DNA of 60,000 nucleotides, taken from assembly GCA_029204225.1 (NCBI GenBank), contig CM055110.1:34359947-34419946 (forward strand). The letters are read 5' to 3'. The notes beneath the pieces were generated by a model. It was not told where the DNA came from. It searched no databases and saw only the letters and a list, made by a program, of their open reading frames with translations. Position numbers and translations under genes: made by a program. Source of the DNA: Diphasiastrum complanatum (Eukaryota; Streptophyta; Lycopodiopsida; Lycopodiales; Lycopodiaceae). Position 1 is the stretch's first letter. Each line of letters opens with the position of its first letter. Of this stretch, positions 20,135 through 33,400 are shown in pieces.

Positions 20135-22977
20135 GTCTTGATCTCATCTTTGGCTAGATTCATTGAATTTTGGTATTCAACTTCATTGCTAAAATATACA
20201 ACAAATATTGCATGAGTGCCTAGGGTCCAACGTATGTTCTCTTTCATTTTTAATGCAAAAGTTTCACTACTATGATAATGTAATAGCTATATTTCATGAG
20301 AAACCCAAACAATAAGAAAAAGCAAGCTTCATTAAGCATGCTAGATGCATACTTGTAGTTGTCCAAACGTACACCACTTGAATTTATCTCTTTATTCTTT
20401 AATCAAATAATTCGTTAAGAATTTCAAACAGTTTGTTAAGAATTGTGTAAGTTGCTCTCATACTAGAAAAAATTATCAAACTATGTGATTTTGAAGCCTC
20501 TTAAATTTTGTATGAAGTGAAATAGCTTCAATTTAGACCACAAAGCCAAGAAAATAAGGAGTTAAATACAAAAGACAATGAGTTTAGATTATGTAGCAAT
20601 ATGAATGTGTCAATAATGAGCTACATGAAGAGACCGGCCTAAAGAGTTTTTTAATAGTACATATACTTTAGATGGTTTGGACAAATGAAGTTCTCCAGCA
20701 ATGTGTGATTTCTTTGCATATATATGGGCAAATGAGGCCTACATGTTTGATGATTGACATTGAAATTTTGCATCTCTACCTTTTCCACAAGTTGCAACTT
20801 GTATGCTTGAGACACTTGCAACTTATTTTCAATAACTTTCTTGACCTGGGGATCTCAAAGTGTTTGATACTTCACACTATTTGGATGTGCTCATTTGAAG
20901 CTTGTTGAATTTATGGGAGTAGACACTCTTTAATATTAATGCATGTCAATTTTGCATGGTGAAACAATGTATGTGGGTCCTATATTTTCTCGTAATCTCC
21001 CCTTCTACTACAACTATGCTCTTGAAATTCCATGCATTTGCCTCATTTGCAAGCATACAATTTTCTTTGAAAGCCAAAAAGAAGGGTGACTATTTAATTT
21101 ATTTATTATGTTTTCCTTCAACCCAATGGCTACATCACTCAATTTATATTCTTTGTACATATTCATAAATAAAATAAAATAGTTCTTGAGAAAGAAAAAA
21201 CAAGAGGTTGACTTATAAGATTATATTAAGTACGCTCATAATCTAGTAGTTTGCTTGATGTAGTGGGCATTGTAGCATATAAGAAAATTGAGCTTGTAGA
21301 ATAAGGGCTCTCATTAGAGAGTGCATCGCAGGTGCTCCTGTAGTGCCTCTACTGCATAGGCCCCAGTCCATCCAAAAGAAGATATCTCTTGTTTTTCCCT
21401 TAGCCCCATCCATCACCATTGGATGGAGTGGGGCCAAGAGTGCAGGTGCACTCCTTAAGCAACCCCTAGAATAAGTGTGTGATACATAAAGTGAGCATGT
21501 GATATAGATGTGAAAATCAAGGCATCATATGTTGGTAGGACGTGACTTACTTAGAAGTTTCTCATTTGGGGATTTTTCGTTCCTCTTGCTAAAAGCATGG
21601 AGTATTTGAAAGAATGTCAATGTGATTAAGATAAAAAAGACACAGTTTTCAAGGACAATGGGACGAGTTTGGTAAAATGGAAATTCTTGCCATGTTCATG
21701 CAAGCACGAACTCCCCTTGTTGCTCCATTGACATATTTCAAGCCTTGTGCTTCTAGGCTAGGTGTGCCCTAACATTGTAAATTTGTGCATAAAACTAGTT
21801 ACTTTGTAAGTCATGCGCTTTGTGTCAAGTTCAAAAGGAAATGAATTTCAACAACAGCGCTACCCAACACATGACCTCTTGCAAGGAATGGTTTACGGAG
21901 TACTATTGTTGAAATTAATGAAAGATTTGAGGAACGAGTTAATTTTGTGCTCTTAATTCATTCTTTTGCTCGTAACACGTTGTTTGGGGATTTTCATTTG
22001 AGTAGCACATGATAAAATTTTCATAAGTCAAAAGTTAAAGGATGTGAATACTGCCAACCTTGAAAGATTTGAGTACCGAGAACCCTCGATGGTATAGATT
22101 ATCTTTCATGTGATATCATGAAATGCAAAAAATTGCAAGCCTCAAGTTGACAAACCTCTCAATAGATGGTTATAATGAGTCCTAAAGTAATTAGCTAGAA
22201 CTAAGAAAGATGAGCCAATCTAAGAATTTGCTTTTACGAGATGATTTGGTAGATTCAATATTTTGGCCTCCTTGCATTGTTCCATATTTTCCTTTTGTTC
22301 ATGGTTGGTACTTGGATTGATATCGTATATTGCCATTCATAATGCACAAATGTAGATTTGATTCTTACTCATATACATATCATGTATTGTTTTTGAAATG
22401 TGTCTAGTAATAGGTATTCGAGAAGCATTTAATCATGTCATTCATAAACTAAAAGATTCGAGTACTACCAAACCTCAATGGTTCAAGTTGTTTAGGCCTT
22501 TGATTTGACCTCATTAATTGCAAATGTCTACAAGTTTGTAGGTCAAGATTGATTGATGTTGTCACTTTCACACGTCCATGTTAAAAAAATAATCTAGAGA
22601 TTTGGGCACCTCAAGTATGAATTCAAAATATGCAAATGAATAAAGGCAAGTGAAGGTCCTAGATTCAGTCTGTTTTCTTCAATGTTTTCTAAGATAAAAA
22701 CTTGTTCAAACAATAGATCATAGTATGGACAATGTCAATGGCCTAACACCGGAGACATTTATTTCCTTACCTAATATAATACTTATACACCATTATATAC
22801 TCCCATCGTCAAACTTGAATATACATTTTACACTAATTTGTTTTCACAAATAATGTACATGATAATACTAGCACTAACTTTTAAAATTCTCGCCCAAAGA
22901 GAAATTAACCAAGATAGATATCCTAAAAAGGTTCTTTTCATCTATAAGGCATTTGTTTATTAGCAAATGCCTATAAT

Positions 22978-23020
22978 TTATTTGACAAGTGGTCATTAGT
23001 TTATTTGACAAGTGGTCATT
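22978..23020. repeat. Tandem repeat, 2 x 23 bp
   Basis: TTTGACAAGTGGTCATTAG occurs twice with a 23-bp period. Confidence 0.9.
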
Positions 23021-23750
23021 AAGATTTGCTTGCCCTGTTGCAAGGACTTTGGTTGAGGCTTTTTGAAGTGTTCCATAAAATGTTGACTTGTGCCCTAATT
23101 TGACACCCGAGGACTTTGAGAATCAAATATTTATCCACATGTAGGGAAGTTCTCTATGATGTGACGTGATTTAATACACGAGGTGGATAAGAGCAGTACT
23201 TGTGGGAATGATATTACAGGCTCAAATCCAATACGTGTGGAAATAGGACATCTAGAGTTGGATATATTATTTGTGGGAGTGGAAACGCATTGAGCTACAA
23301 ATTTGGCTTGACGTATAATGTGTATGTACAATGCTGATTTTGTTGTGTAAAGTAAAATGTAAGAACATAAAAAAATTACGTATATGGTATTTGCATGTTA
23401 GGGTTATGTTGAAGGAAGCAACAGAGGCACATGGTTGACCCGTAGTAGTAAGGAAGTGCATGCCAATGCTAGTGGCTAGTAGCAAAAGCCCAACATGCAA
23501 ACGACAAATTTAGTTCATAAAATGGGCAAAAGTAGTTTAGCCCCTGCCATCCCCGATGCACATGTTTGTGAAGAATCATTTTCACTTTCACACTAGTAGT
23601 TGCTAAAGCTTCTTTCAAAAGCACAAATTATCTCAATCTAAGCGCCTTCGCCTCCATAATAAAACAATGTTTTTCATATTCCACCTGCTTTAAAAGGGTG
23701 TTGTATCCCACACACTCCACCACCAAGAATCTCAAGTTTGGGTTATGGAT

Positions 23751-23900
23751 TAGAATTTAGGGCAAACTGACTTTACCTTTTAGGTAGATTTGAAGTGGTT
23801 TGATCTTGGTTAAGCCTATTCTAGACTAGAATTTAAATCAAACCAACTTTACTTTTTAGGTATAGTCGAAGCACGGTTTGATCTTGGCTAAGCATATATA
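23751..23900. repeat. Diverged tandem duplication, period 76 bp
   Basis: Copies at 23751-23826 and 23827-about 23900 share TAGAATTTA, AC(T)TTTTAGGTA and GGTTTGATCTTGG(T/C)TAAGC. TATATAA follows at about 23893 but no gene starts downstream nearby. Confidence 0.75.
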
Positions 23901-24100
23901 AGACGAACCTAAGCTAGCAAAAAGTAAATGTGCATACAAGAAGGGGGAAAAAATGTGCATATTGTAAAAGTGAATGATTTGCTTCCTCATGAAGAAACAT
24001 GTGATTGGACAATAATATTAAACAAGAATTTTATAGAAATATGATTGGGCAAGGGCTAAATATATACATGATGAGAGCCCACTTTAGCTACATCCTTGTT

Positions 24101-25200
24101 GGTTGATCTTGACATCATTTGTGGTTTTCTAGGCATGCCCATATTTGGGGTATGGTGGGTACATGCTCTGCAAAATGATGATGGTGAAAGGCTAAAGCAA
24201 AGAAGAATTGTACTGAAAAAGGGAAAGAAGTGCTACTTTGTCTTGGCCTTGTTGAAGGGTGAAGAGTGAGGTTGAAGTTTGATGTCCCTGCAGAAGGGTA
24301 CTTGCAGAAAGAAATGAAAGAAGAGTGAAGGGTAAAAGGCTAAAATGGGAGCATAAAAGCTTGTGGCTAGTTTTTGTGTGAAAAAGGGGAGGACAGATTG
24401 AGAAATGGAAATAGTTGAATAAAAAATTGGAAGAAAGAGAGGCAAAGATCAAAGAAAAGAGAAGGTGGGTTAGAGAATTTGATTCAGGGTGGTGTTATTT
24501 AAAGCAAAAAATACGGAGTGGAAGAAGATGAGAAGGAGAGATTAAAGGCATGGGATGCACAAAAACAGCAGCAGCAGCAGTAGCAGATGCTGCTGCACAC
24601 TGTTGGCCTGTTCACGGTTGCGTCCTATTGCTGCCAGCAGCCCATCTCAATCTCTCTCATCTGTTTTTTTCTTTCTTTCTCTCTTTCTATCTCTATGTGT
24701 GTCTGATGGGTTTCTTATAAAATGACAATGACCCAGTTGTGATTTTGTTGTGTGGAAAACTGGGAGTGGGAAGTTTGAAGAGATGAAAAAGTGAGATGCA
24801 GTTTGGTGGAAAAGAATGAAATGAAACCCACAAAGGTCCAATCAGTAGCAGCGAATGCTGGGCATACTTTGGTGGAAAAATTAAACAGCCCAGAAAATAA
24901 AGAAAAAGGAAGGGTGTGATGTGGGTCTGGTCTAATTTTCTGCTGTTTTCTTTTTTTCTCTCTCTCTCTCCTGAAAAGCATGGGCTGGGCATGCGTGTTA
25001 TGTGTGATTTGTGGGGGTTGAATAAAGACATCCAAGAATAATAAGTGAGAAAGAGGCCTGCCTGCTGCTGCCTCCTGCCTTCTGCCCAGAAGCAGCAGCA
25101 GCATCAGCATCAGCAGCCCAACTGGAGATATGTGCTGAATCACACCCACTCATGCAACCGTGGTAATATGTGCCCAATGTCCATTTGCCCATTCTGCCCA
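24101..25200. other. Upstream region of the RLT gene with CAG/CTG clusters
   Basis: No gene seen. Purine/pyrimidine-rich stretches and short CAG/CTG runs occur at about 24566-24600 and 25060-25115, with another at 25266-25330, followed by TTTGCCCATT and CCAT repeats near 25175-25230. This probably includes the promoter of the RLT gene, but no single TATA box can be assigned with confidence. Confidence 0.4.
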
Positions 25201-25229
25201 TTTGCCCATTGGCCATGCATCCATCCATC

Positions 25230-26336
25230 CATATCTGTGTAATCTAATCTATCTTTTCACTAGCTCTGCTGCTGCTGGCTAAGAGAAATTTTGCAGATAT
25301 GGGTTACGGTGCTGCTGCTGCTGCTCGTGCTGGTGCTACTGCCACCACTTCTGCCTTGCAACAGATAATTGAAACCGGTATTATTAAGAGGAAAGCGCAT
25401 CTTCGGCCGATTGGGCCGAGGGGGAGGCAAAGGAAGGGAAGGAAGAAGAGAGAGGGCCCGGCTAGCCTCCTGCTCCTCCTACTGCTGCATCATCATTGGG
25501 AATAATCCTTCTCCTGCTGTGCTCTTCCTCCCTTTCTACCTCCCTCCGCTTCTCGCCTCCGCTTTGTCCCCCGCATCGCCGCTCTTTCCATGGCTGCATC
25601 TGGTCGTACGCTGCTGTAGGGAGAGGGAGCGTGGGAGGTGGATTTAGGGGCAGACGTACGCTCATATGATGAATCTGGTTTTGGGTTTGAAGGAAGAGGG
25701 GAATTGGTCTAAATCTTAGTACAGTTCTGGAGACTGAGGAAGCGAGAGAGAGACAGAGAGGGAGAGAAAGCGAGAGAAGAGAAAAGGGGAGACTGCTTGC
25801 TACGGCATGCATCTGAAGCATGTCAGTATCAATTATAGTGTGGGTTTTTGACGCTTATCACAAAAGCAGAGGGAAGAAGAGAGAGCGACAGAAAAGACAG
25901 GAGGGGGAGTCAGAGAAAGAGAAGGGAACGTGAAGCAGAAGGAAGCTTTTGCTTTTCCATGCCGTTTTCTTCGTCTTCTTCTTTTTGAGTTTTCCGCGCT
26001 TGCAATGGTGTCGATCGAGTGAAAGCCAGCCTCATTCTGTGTTGGAGAGGAGCAGCGAGCGGAGCACAAGCAGTGGCTTGTGCATGTTTGTTGCTTCAGG
26101 ACAGGATAGAGCGATCAAGGAAGGAATATCTCTGCAGATGCATTACGTCTCTTAGGTTTAGTGCAGGATCAATTGTTTTAGGGGATCGGAGGCTATCTTC
26201 GTCGAGCTATCAAGCTGGGAGAGGAAGAGTCGAGAGTTGATACAGATGCGCAACAATTTGTGGCTTTTCGCAGTTTCTTAGATCTACTGTTCTGCAATCT
26301 TCTGGAAGCGACTTGGCAGTAAAGAAGCCTTTTTAG
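25230..26336 (+). other. Probable 5' UTR exon of the RLT gene
   Basis: GA-rich, locally GC-rich sequence (long AGAGAGAG-like runs near 25740-25790 and 25868-25930) that ends in a good splice donor at 26336|26337 (TTTTTAG|GTGAGC). Joining it to the acceptor at 27497 puts TAG directly before the ATG in frame, which fixes the start of the protein. The leader would contain several short upstream ORFs, such as ATG at 25299 (68 codons), 25590 and 25807. The transcription start was not located, so the 5' limit is approximate. Confidence 0.5.
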
Positions 26337-27497
26337 GTGAGCGGAAATCACAAATTCTTACATAAGCATTAAAGTTCTTTTTGCCTGATCGGGGGAGAGA
26401 GAGAGAGAGAGAAACCAATTATGGTTACATATACAAATTTCCCTTCGTTCTGTAGGGATTTCAAATGGTGCGAATTGAAATAGATCCAGTATATTGTACT
26501 GTGCATCAAGGCCCCTAAACATGCATGCCTACACTTCCTTCCAGAAATCAATTCAAACTAGTTCTACCAATAAAACAAGCGTCTATGTTTTAGCAGTTTG
26601 TGGGTGAAAATTCTACTCAAAAACTCCGTCTCGTCCACATTCTTAGCTCTGTGTTTTCTTCTCAAAGGCCAATGAGATCACTATGTTTGTGTGGGGCCAA
26701 CCCTGAGCTTAATCTTCTCTGTTGGCTGCAAATCATTGTGTTCGAGTTGAGCAGTGGGTGCCCTGAAAGTCTTCTTCTTCTCTATTTCCAAATCTTTTGC
26801 CGCTCCAAATTGCATTTGCTTGATGTTTGAATTGCATGTGTGTTGGATAGTCACTTTATTAGCCAGGAAGTGATGCTTAGTTGACTTCTGGGAAGCACAG
26901 AAACACCGAGAGAGGGAGAATCATAATATGTAAAGATCATTGGATTGGTGTGGGGCATGCAGATTTCCTGGCTGTTCTTTTTTCTTAAAAATCAGAATCG
27001 AATACGTAACTCTGCTTGGTGCTGTATGTTATCCATTTTCAGATCAGGATGATGTTGCATGCACTCTGGTTTTCTAAAGAAAGACATATCTCGTGTTTTC
27101 ATAAGGTGGCATTGCTGAGATGAGTGTAATTTGAGCTGTAGTGGCAAGTTGAGGTCCTTGGTAGTTTTTAACAAGGTGGGACGTTTATGGGGAAATTGTT
27201 GTCTCGTCATGTAGTTTCACCTATTTTACCTCATCAACTGAATTGACTTTTTTGATTGCACATTCTCAGTAAAAGCTTGTCGCTCTGTTTTTAAGATGGT
27301 AAAGTTTTTCTAATACCATATTTATTGATTAGACTAGTACTGAGCAGTGAGTGTGAAATGAGGTAATATTTGGCAGAACGAATTTCTGCTAGTGGTTACT
27401 TTGCTTTTAAGTTTTGTGTAAGGTTAACCTATAACATAGTTTCCTGGGTAGAGCCATTTTCTGAACAATTTTGTGGGGACATCTCTTCCTAGTTCAG

Positions 27498-30400
27498 ATG
27501 GAGTGGGAAATAGATCGGAAGCAGGATTTGTTTGATGAAAAGAATACGAGGAGGAGGATGAAGACTCCATCGCAGCTGGAGATTTTGGAAAAAGTTTATG
27601 CTGGTATAAAAACTGGTCTGAAAAGTTACAACATAAAGTCTATTGAAGTTTTCATGTGTGTTTTCTCCTTCAAATTACGATTGTTTCATGTGTTCTTTGC
27701 TGTATGGAGCTACTGTCTCTGTTTGTGTCTGAATTTCAAGGATGTGGATTCTGTATTGCCTTCTATTGTTACTGTCAAAATGCAGTAGGCCTATTTCATG
27801 TGGTAGTTGCACACTGAATCATTGTTGTGACATGAAGCTGAAGTTGGACTTAAAGCTGAAAACCTCACAGCTGGTTGAATTAGGTTAGCTAGGTGTATTG
27901 GGCCAGATATCTCTTTCAGAGTATGTGATTCCTGTTTCTTGTTGGCAGAGGACAAGTATCCGTCTGAAGCTGTCAGGGCCGAGCTCTCTGCTCAGTTAGA
28001 GCTTACAGATAAGCAACTTCAAATGTGGTTTGGGCATAAAAGGTTGAAAGACAGGAAAGGAAAGGGGGAAGAAATTCCTTCTACGTCAAGAAAGTTGAAG
28101 AAAGAAATGTCTCCAGTGTTAAAGGAATCATACCCTGTTGCAGGTCATACGTCAGAAGTGAGTAAGGCTACCCTTATTGCTGTAAATCACTATAGTGAAC
28201 ATGGTCGTGAGTTTCAGCCTTATGAGCAGCAGATTAACGTCCATTATTCGAGAAGGCAAGATGGGCGAGAGGTCCTTGCTTTACCAAGAAGGAGCAGCCA
28301 ACAGTCAGGTCCCAAACTTGATCCACGAGTAGTTGCTGAGCTTGCTGCAATCGCTGCTGTAGAAGGGCAATTGGGCGAACCTCTCCGGGAAGATGGCCCT
28401 GTATTGGGTGTGGAATTTGACCCTCTTCCTCCGGGTGCTTTTGACACATCCATTGGTATGCCCTCCTACAAGAGCATTGTAATAGTAGCTCTAAATTGGA
28501 TTCTGCTCTTCAAGTGGTTTTTACTTTGAATAACAAGGCCTTTATGTGCCTGGTTATTCTGTTGACTAGTGCTCTCAACACATTTTTATCAGTATATCGC
28601 ATTGCTACACATGATTAGGTTTCCTTTAGTACAGTCTCCGTGACTTTCTGTATCTGGTCCTTCTGAATTTGATATGCTTATGGATAATGGTATGTCTATT
28701 TTCGATATACATGCTACTGGATAATGTTGCTTCTTGAGATTTTAGGCTTGACACGGCAATGGTCAAGGTATGAAAATGATCATTCTGTGCAAATGTTATA
28801 TATCTTCTGGTATCTACTACAGAAAATTCTTGTGTGATTAGTTTCATGTCATTGCTTGCAGAGCCTGTAAGACATGCAGAACCTGTACGCCCACGAAAGG
28901 TCGTGGGTACAGCAGATGGATTGCGTCATGATATGAAAGTTCGTGACAGGCTAGACATTAAGCCATTGAAGGTACTCACCAAAGGTTTTAACTCCTTCAA
29001 TTAGCCATTTTTCCTTTTCTAATGGATTATCGTTGGCCTCTCAAGACAACTATGTAGATGGCCTATCGCTGGGCATCATATTGTTATTAACGATAGAAAT
29101 CCCTGAGTATTTTCATTTTGAATCGGCAGAGGATTATTGATTGGCTCTAAGTCCACTTTATGTAGAGAGTGCACTTTAACCATCAGTATCTGGTTGGGGT
29201 TGACATCAAAGACATTTTTGGTACTTCAAGATCGCAGTGCCATGGATGATATTTTTCCTCCAGTTTCATATACAGCTTTGTCATTAAACAAAATATTCTT
29301 TGTGTTGCAGTCTGTAAGTTCTGAGTATACAACCTTTCAAACCTCTGGAGTTAAGCGAAAGGCTATGCTACAAGGTGCTCCTCCTATTGCCCCTTCTCAG
29401 CGGGGAACACGAGCTCCACATGAATATCAGTTCATTCCAGAGCAGCCCACAGGAACCCATTTCTATGAAAGAAACTTGCTTCCAAGCTCTGGGAGGCCTT
29501 TAGAAATGCTTCCACAGCCGAAGGTTACCTCTCTTGTGTCACCGGGCTCCTTTCTACACGGCAGCGAGCTTTTTCCAACAGGAAAAGGGTATGGCTTTGA
29601 AAATAGAGCTTCCACCGGCAGTTTTAGTTTTTTGCCTCCAAGTGATAGCAGGACCAGTAGCCTGTATGTCTCAAATGATTTTAGTCGTGAGCACATGAAT
29701 CAAAGGGAAGCTTTGGCAACTTTCCCTTTGGAAGGTCAATTTGGAGCTGTTCCTGTTGCAACTGCAGAAAGGCCTTTTCCTGGATCTGAAAAACTGGCTC
29801 TTTTTCATGAACAAGAACGTGCAAGGATGGAGAAGAAGCGCAAGGTTTGCAGCCTCATCAATGATGTGATGTGTTAAAAGCTTCAATCTGTCAGTTTTAA
29901 ACTTGCAGATGCTAAAACTTTATATCATGTTCACTTACTATGGTTCAATTTTTTATTCTGTTCTGTTACTCTCTGGTAAAAAATTTGACTACTTTGCACC
30001 TTAATGTACTGATTCCATGCAATATATTGGCGCTTTAGTGCTATTGCTGCAGTTGTTGAAGCAGCATTCTGTGTACTTTTTGGCTTATCTTGGACATAGT
30101 AGTCATGTTTGTAATCATTTTCTATGGTCTTAAATTGTTTGGCCTTCTGCGTCTGGAAGTCATTATCAACTTTCATATAATTGTCGTAAGCAGATTGAGG
30201 AAGCTCGATTGGCCAAAGAAATTGAGGCACGAGAGAAACATATCCGGAGAGAGATTGAAAAACAGGATGCATTGCGGCGAAAGGTGTGTTATAATGATTA
30301 CTTGTGTACATTTTGAGAAGTGCAATCTTATCCATCAATATTGCTAATCTCGTGATACTTTTGTGTTTTTTTGCTTAAAATCGTAGTTGCACTAGCGAAC

Positions 30401-33400
30401 CGAGAATCGCAGTTCGGATCAATTGTTCTGTTATACTTGACATGAAACTTATAGGCTTTCTTTCTACGATCCTAGCAATTTTGATTATCAAATTCTACTC
30501 CCATACTGATACCTTTGAGATGAATCTTATGCAGCATGAAGAAAAAATGAGGAAAGAAATTGAAAAGCAAGATCGAGAGAAGAAAAAGGAAGAAAAGAGG
30601 TTAACTCGCGAGAAGCTTCGTGAAGAGGAGCGACTTCAGAGAGAATTGAAACGTGAGCTTGAACGTAGGGAAAGGCTACAGCAAAAAGAACATCAACGAG
30701 TATGCTTTTGCTTTTAAAAAATGATTTATGCTTTTGTTTGTTTGATTATCTTTTGAAGAGGATCAAATTTTTGAGAAGCTCTATGCGTGCAATGAAAAGC
30801 AAATGTAGGCAAAAAGCTGAACATAGGGAAAATCTTGTGTCAAGAATACCATTATGATGCATTGCGGTAGCTTGTATGCAACTAGTGACTTGCTCCTGTC
30901 CATGTTTGCAAACTTTTAAGACTGCTGTTTACTCCATGGCAGGCTGAAAATGAGCGTCGGAAAGAAGAAGTACGAAAAGAAAAAGAGGCTGCAAGAATGA
31001 AGGCTGCTTTTGAACGAGCTACTGCTAAAAAGCTTGCAAAGGATTCCAAGGGATCTATGGATGATGAAGAATTGGAGCTTATGCAAGCACACGCAATGAT
31101 TGCTCAAGGCTTGTCTTTGATCCAACCCATTGCTGGAGCTAGTACAGAGTCAATGGATCCCTATGAAGGTCTGTTTTCCAGCCATTTTTAAGTATGTATG
31201 GTAGAGTTGCATTGTCATGGTGTGTTGGGTCTTCCTTTGGTTGGTCCATTCTATATTTTTACGCAGGTGATTCAACTTGAGATACTCCAGGTTTTTCGTT
31301 AACTGGAATGATGCTGTCAGATTAGTTCATGCCAGCACTGCTTTTGATAATTCATCGAAGAGTATCTAATAAAAATCTCTTTGCAACCAATGTTTAGGAT
31401 TTATGTGTTGTGACGAAGAACTTGATTATTCTATGATAGTCTTGTTTATCACAAGGTAGGATATGGAGGATTTTGATAGTTACTTGTTTTCGGCTTGTTT
31501 TCGGCAGCATTAGTTCATGTTGGACTATATAGTGAAAATGTATGGTTGCTAGAATCTGTAGGTGTAATGGTGACTGGATAGTTCATGTTGGAATATATGA
31601 TAAAAATGTATGGTTGCTAGAGTCTGTAGGTATAATAATGCTATTTTTTCATCAAGATTTGCTAGTAATGTAGTTGCTCCTTTACTAATATTTGTGTACT
31701 ATACAACCTATGCAGCACTGATTACAAAGAGGTTCCCCCCTCCTTCAGTGATAATGAAGAAGCCATTTTCAGTTTCTCCTTGGATTGACTCAGAAGAAAA
31801 CATTTCAAAACTCTTCATGGTACGTTGTGATGGCTAGCTATACTGAAGCGTAAGGGACTCATGGTGCATTTTATCCTTGTGTCCAATCAAGTCAAAGCTT
31901 TACTGGCTACCAAGTTTTGTCAAGTGTCTGATTAGCTGGACAGTGGGAATTCTCCGTGGGCTCTATTCATACTATGTCACTCTATGCAATGTTGATTGGG
32001 TAGCATTTCCACCAGCACTGTAGCATGGGTGAACTGTAATTGTCTTTTTATCAACATTTGCTAGAGTCTCATAGGTGTTTAATGCAGTGAGAAACATGTT
32101 CGGTCCTTGGTGCCATTAACGGTAGTATTGCCACAGAAAATCACGGTTTTGTCGCAGCAGTGTTGGACAACTTTAAACATCCTTAAAATGTTTGCTTTGT
32201 GGGCTTTTCTGCAGATCTGGAGATTTCTTACTACCTTCGCAGATGTTATTGAGCTGTGGCCCTTCACGGTTGATGAGCTTGCACAAGCATTTCATGACTA
32301 TGTACGTCCAACTGGCCTTGTTCCTGCAGTCCTAAGTTAGCATCATCACTCTGGTTGCATGCCATATATTGAATAACTTATTGCATGAATGAAAGTTTGT
32401 TTTGCAACAATGTTGCTCTGGATAAGCTTGATAAGCGCTAAGCAGTTTCATAATCAAGGAAGTCTTTTGATCTGTGACTGATGAATGTGCTTTCTAGTTG
32501 GATGCATAGTTTCTCTTGATAGGAAGTGTATCTACGAGCATTGGAAAATTTTGGCTTATGGGGATTGGTGGTTCTTAGTTTTGAACATTCGTGTTGGTGG
32601 CAAATTGCAATTCCAGGATTCAAGATTGCTAAATGAAATACATCTAGCCTTATTGAAGACACTTATGAAAGATGTGAAAGAGGCTGCTCAGGCCACTGCC
32701 ACTGGAGCTGGAGGAAGTAACCATGCTACTGCTATTGCAGCAGGTGGTCATCCAAGAATTGTGGAAGCTGTAAGTATATTCCTGTTCACAAGTTTCATGA
32801 TAGTATAAATAAAGAATTTTTTTTTAGAGCAAACTATACAGATGCCAGCATTGTCTTGAAATTCCCGGCAGTTTTGCACTAAGATCTAGATGAGGTTTCA
32901 AAAAGTTGTGAAATCCTTCCAAAGTCTTTTTCAATGTAAAATAATCTGACACACAATTTTAAACTGTGCTACTTTCTGCTAGGCATATGCATGGGGCTTT
33001 GATATTCAAGAATGGGGACAGCTTGCACATCCCTTAACTTGGCCAGAGATCATTCGACAATTTTCTTTAGCAGCTGGATTTGGCCCAAAATGGAAGAGGC
33101 GAAAGTATGAAACTATGCCTCCTAAAGATACCATTGAAGTAAGCTTCAGCCAAGATACTCCTTATAATCCCAAAGTCCAAGCTAGAGGAGCATGTAGAGG
33201 GTGGAAGCACAGATTTTAAGATTCAGGATTGTTTGTCTATGATCCATTGGTACTTAATTAGAGAATGTTAAATAAATCAATGGCCTAGTTTCATTTGTTT
33301 TCATGTTTTTAAACTCCTTTGTAGATTTTATCTTCCCAGCAAGGATGATGTGTTCATCACTAAGTGTTTTGGTCACAACCTAGATCTTTCCATTGCTGCT

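Larger units (their letters stand above)
19077..24100. other. Gene-free AT-rich intergenic region
   Basis: About 5 kb without a credible coding region or retroelement domain. It contains small diverged tandem duplications (listed separately) and a pair of similar stretches near 22052-22150 and 22455-22555 built around GATT(T/C)GAGTAC. 21243-21437 is locally GC-rich but shows no recognisable protein. Confidence 0.5.

Noticed and set aside
25299-25505. 68-codon frame with Ala-rich start upstream of the RLT gene
   Set aside because: The Ala run comes from a GCT/CTG triplet cluster and the Leu/His end from another; it is better regarded as a possible upstream ORF in the leader than as a gene.
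27604-27788. Continuation of the first RLT exon as a longer 105-codon frame
   Set aside because: It runs through the donor site after KVYA; homology to the homeodomain resumes only at 27949.
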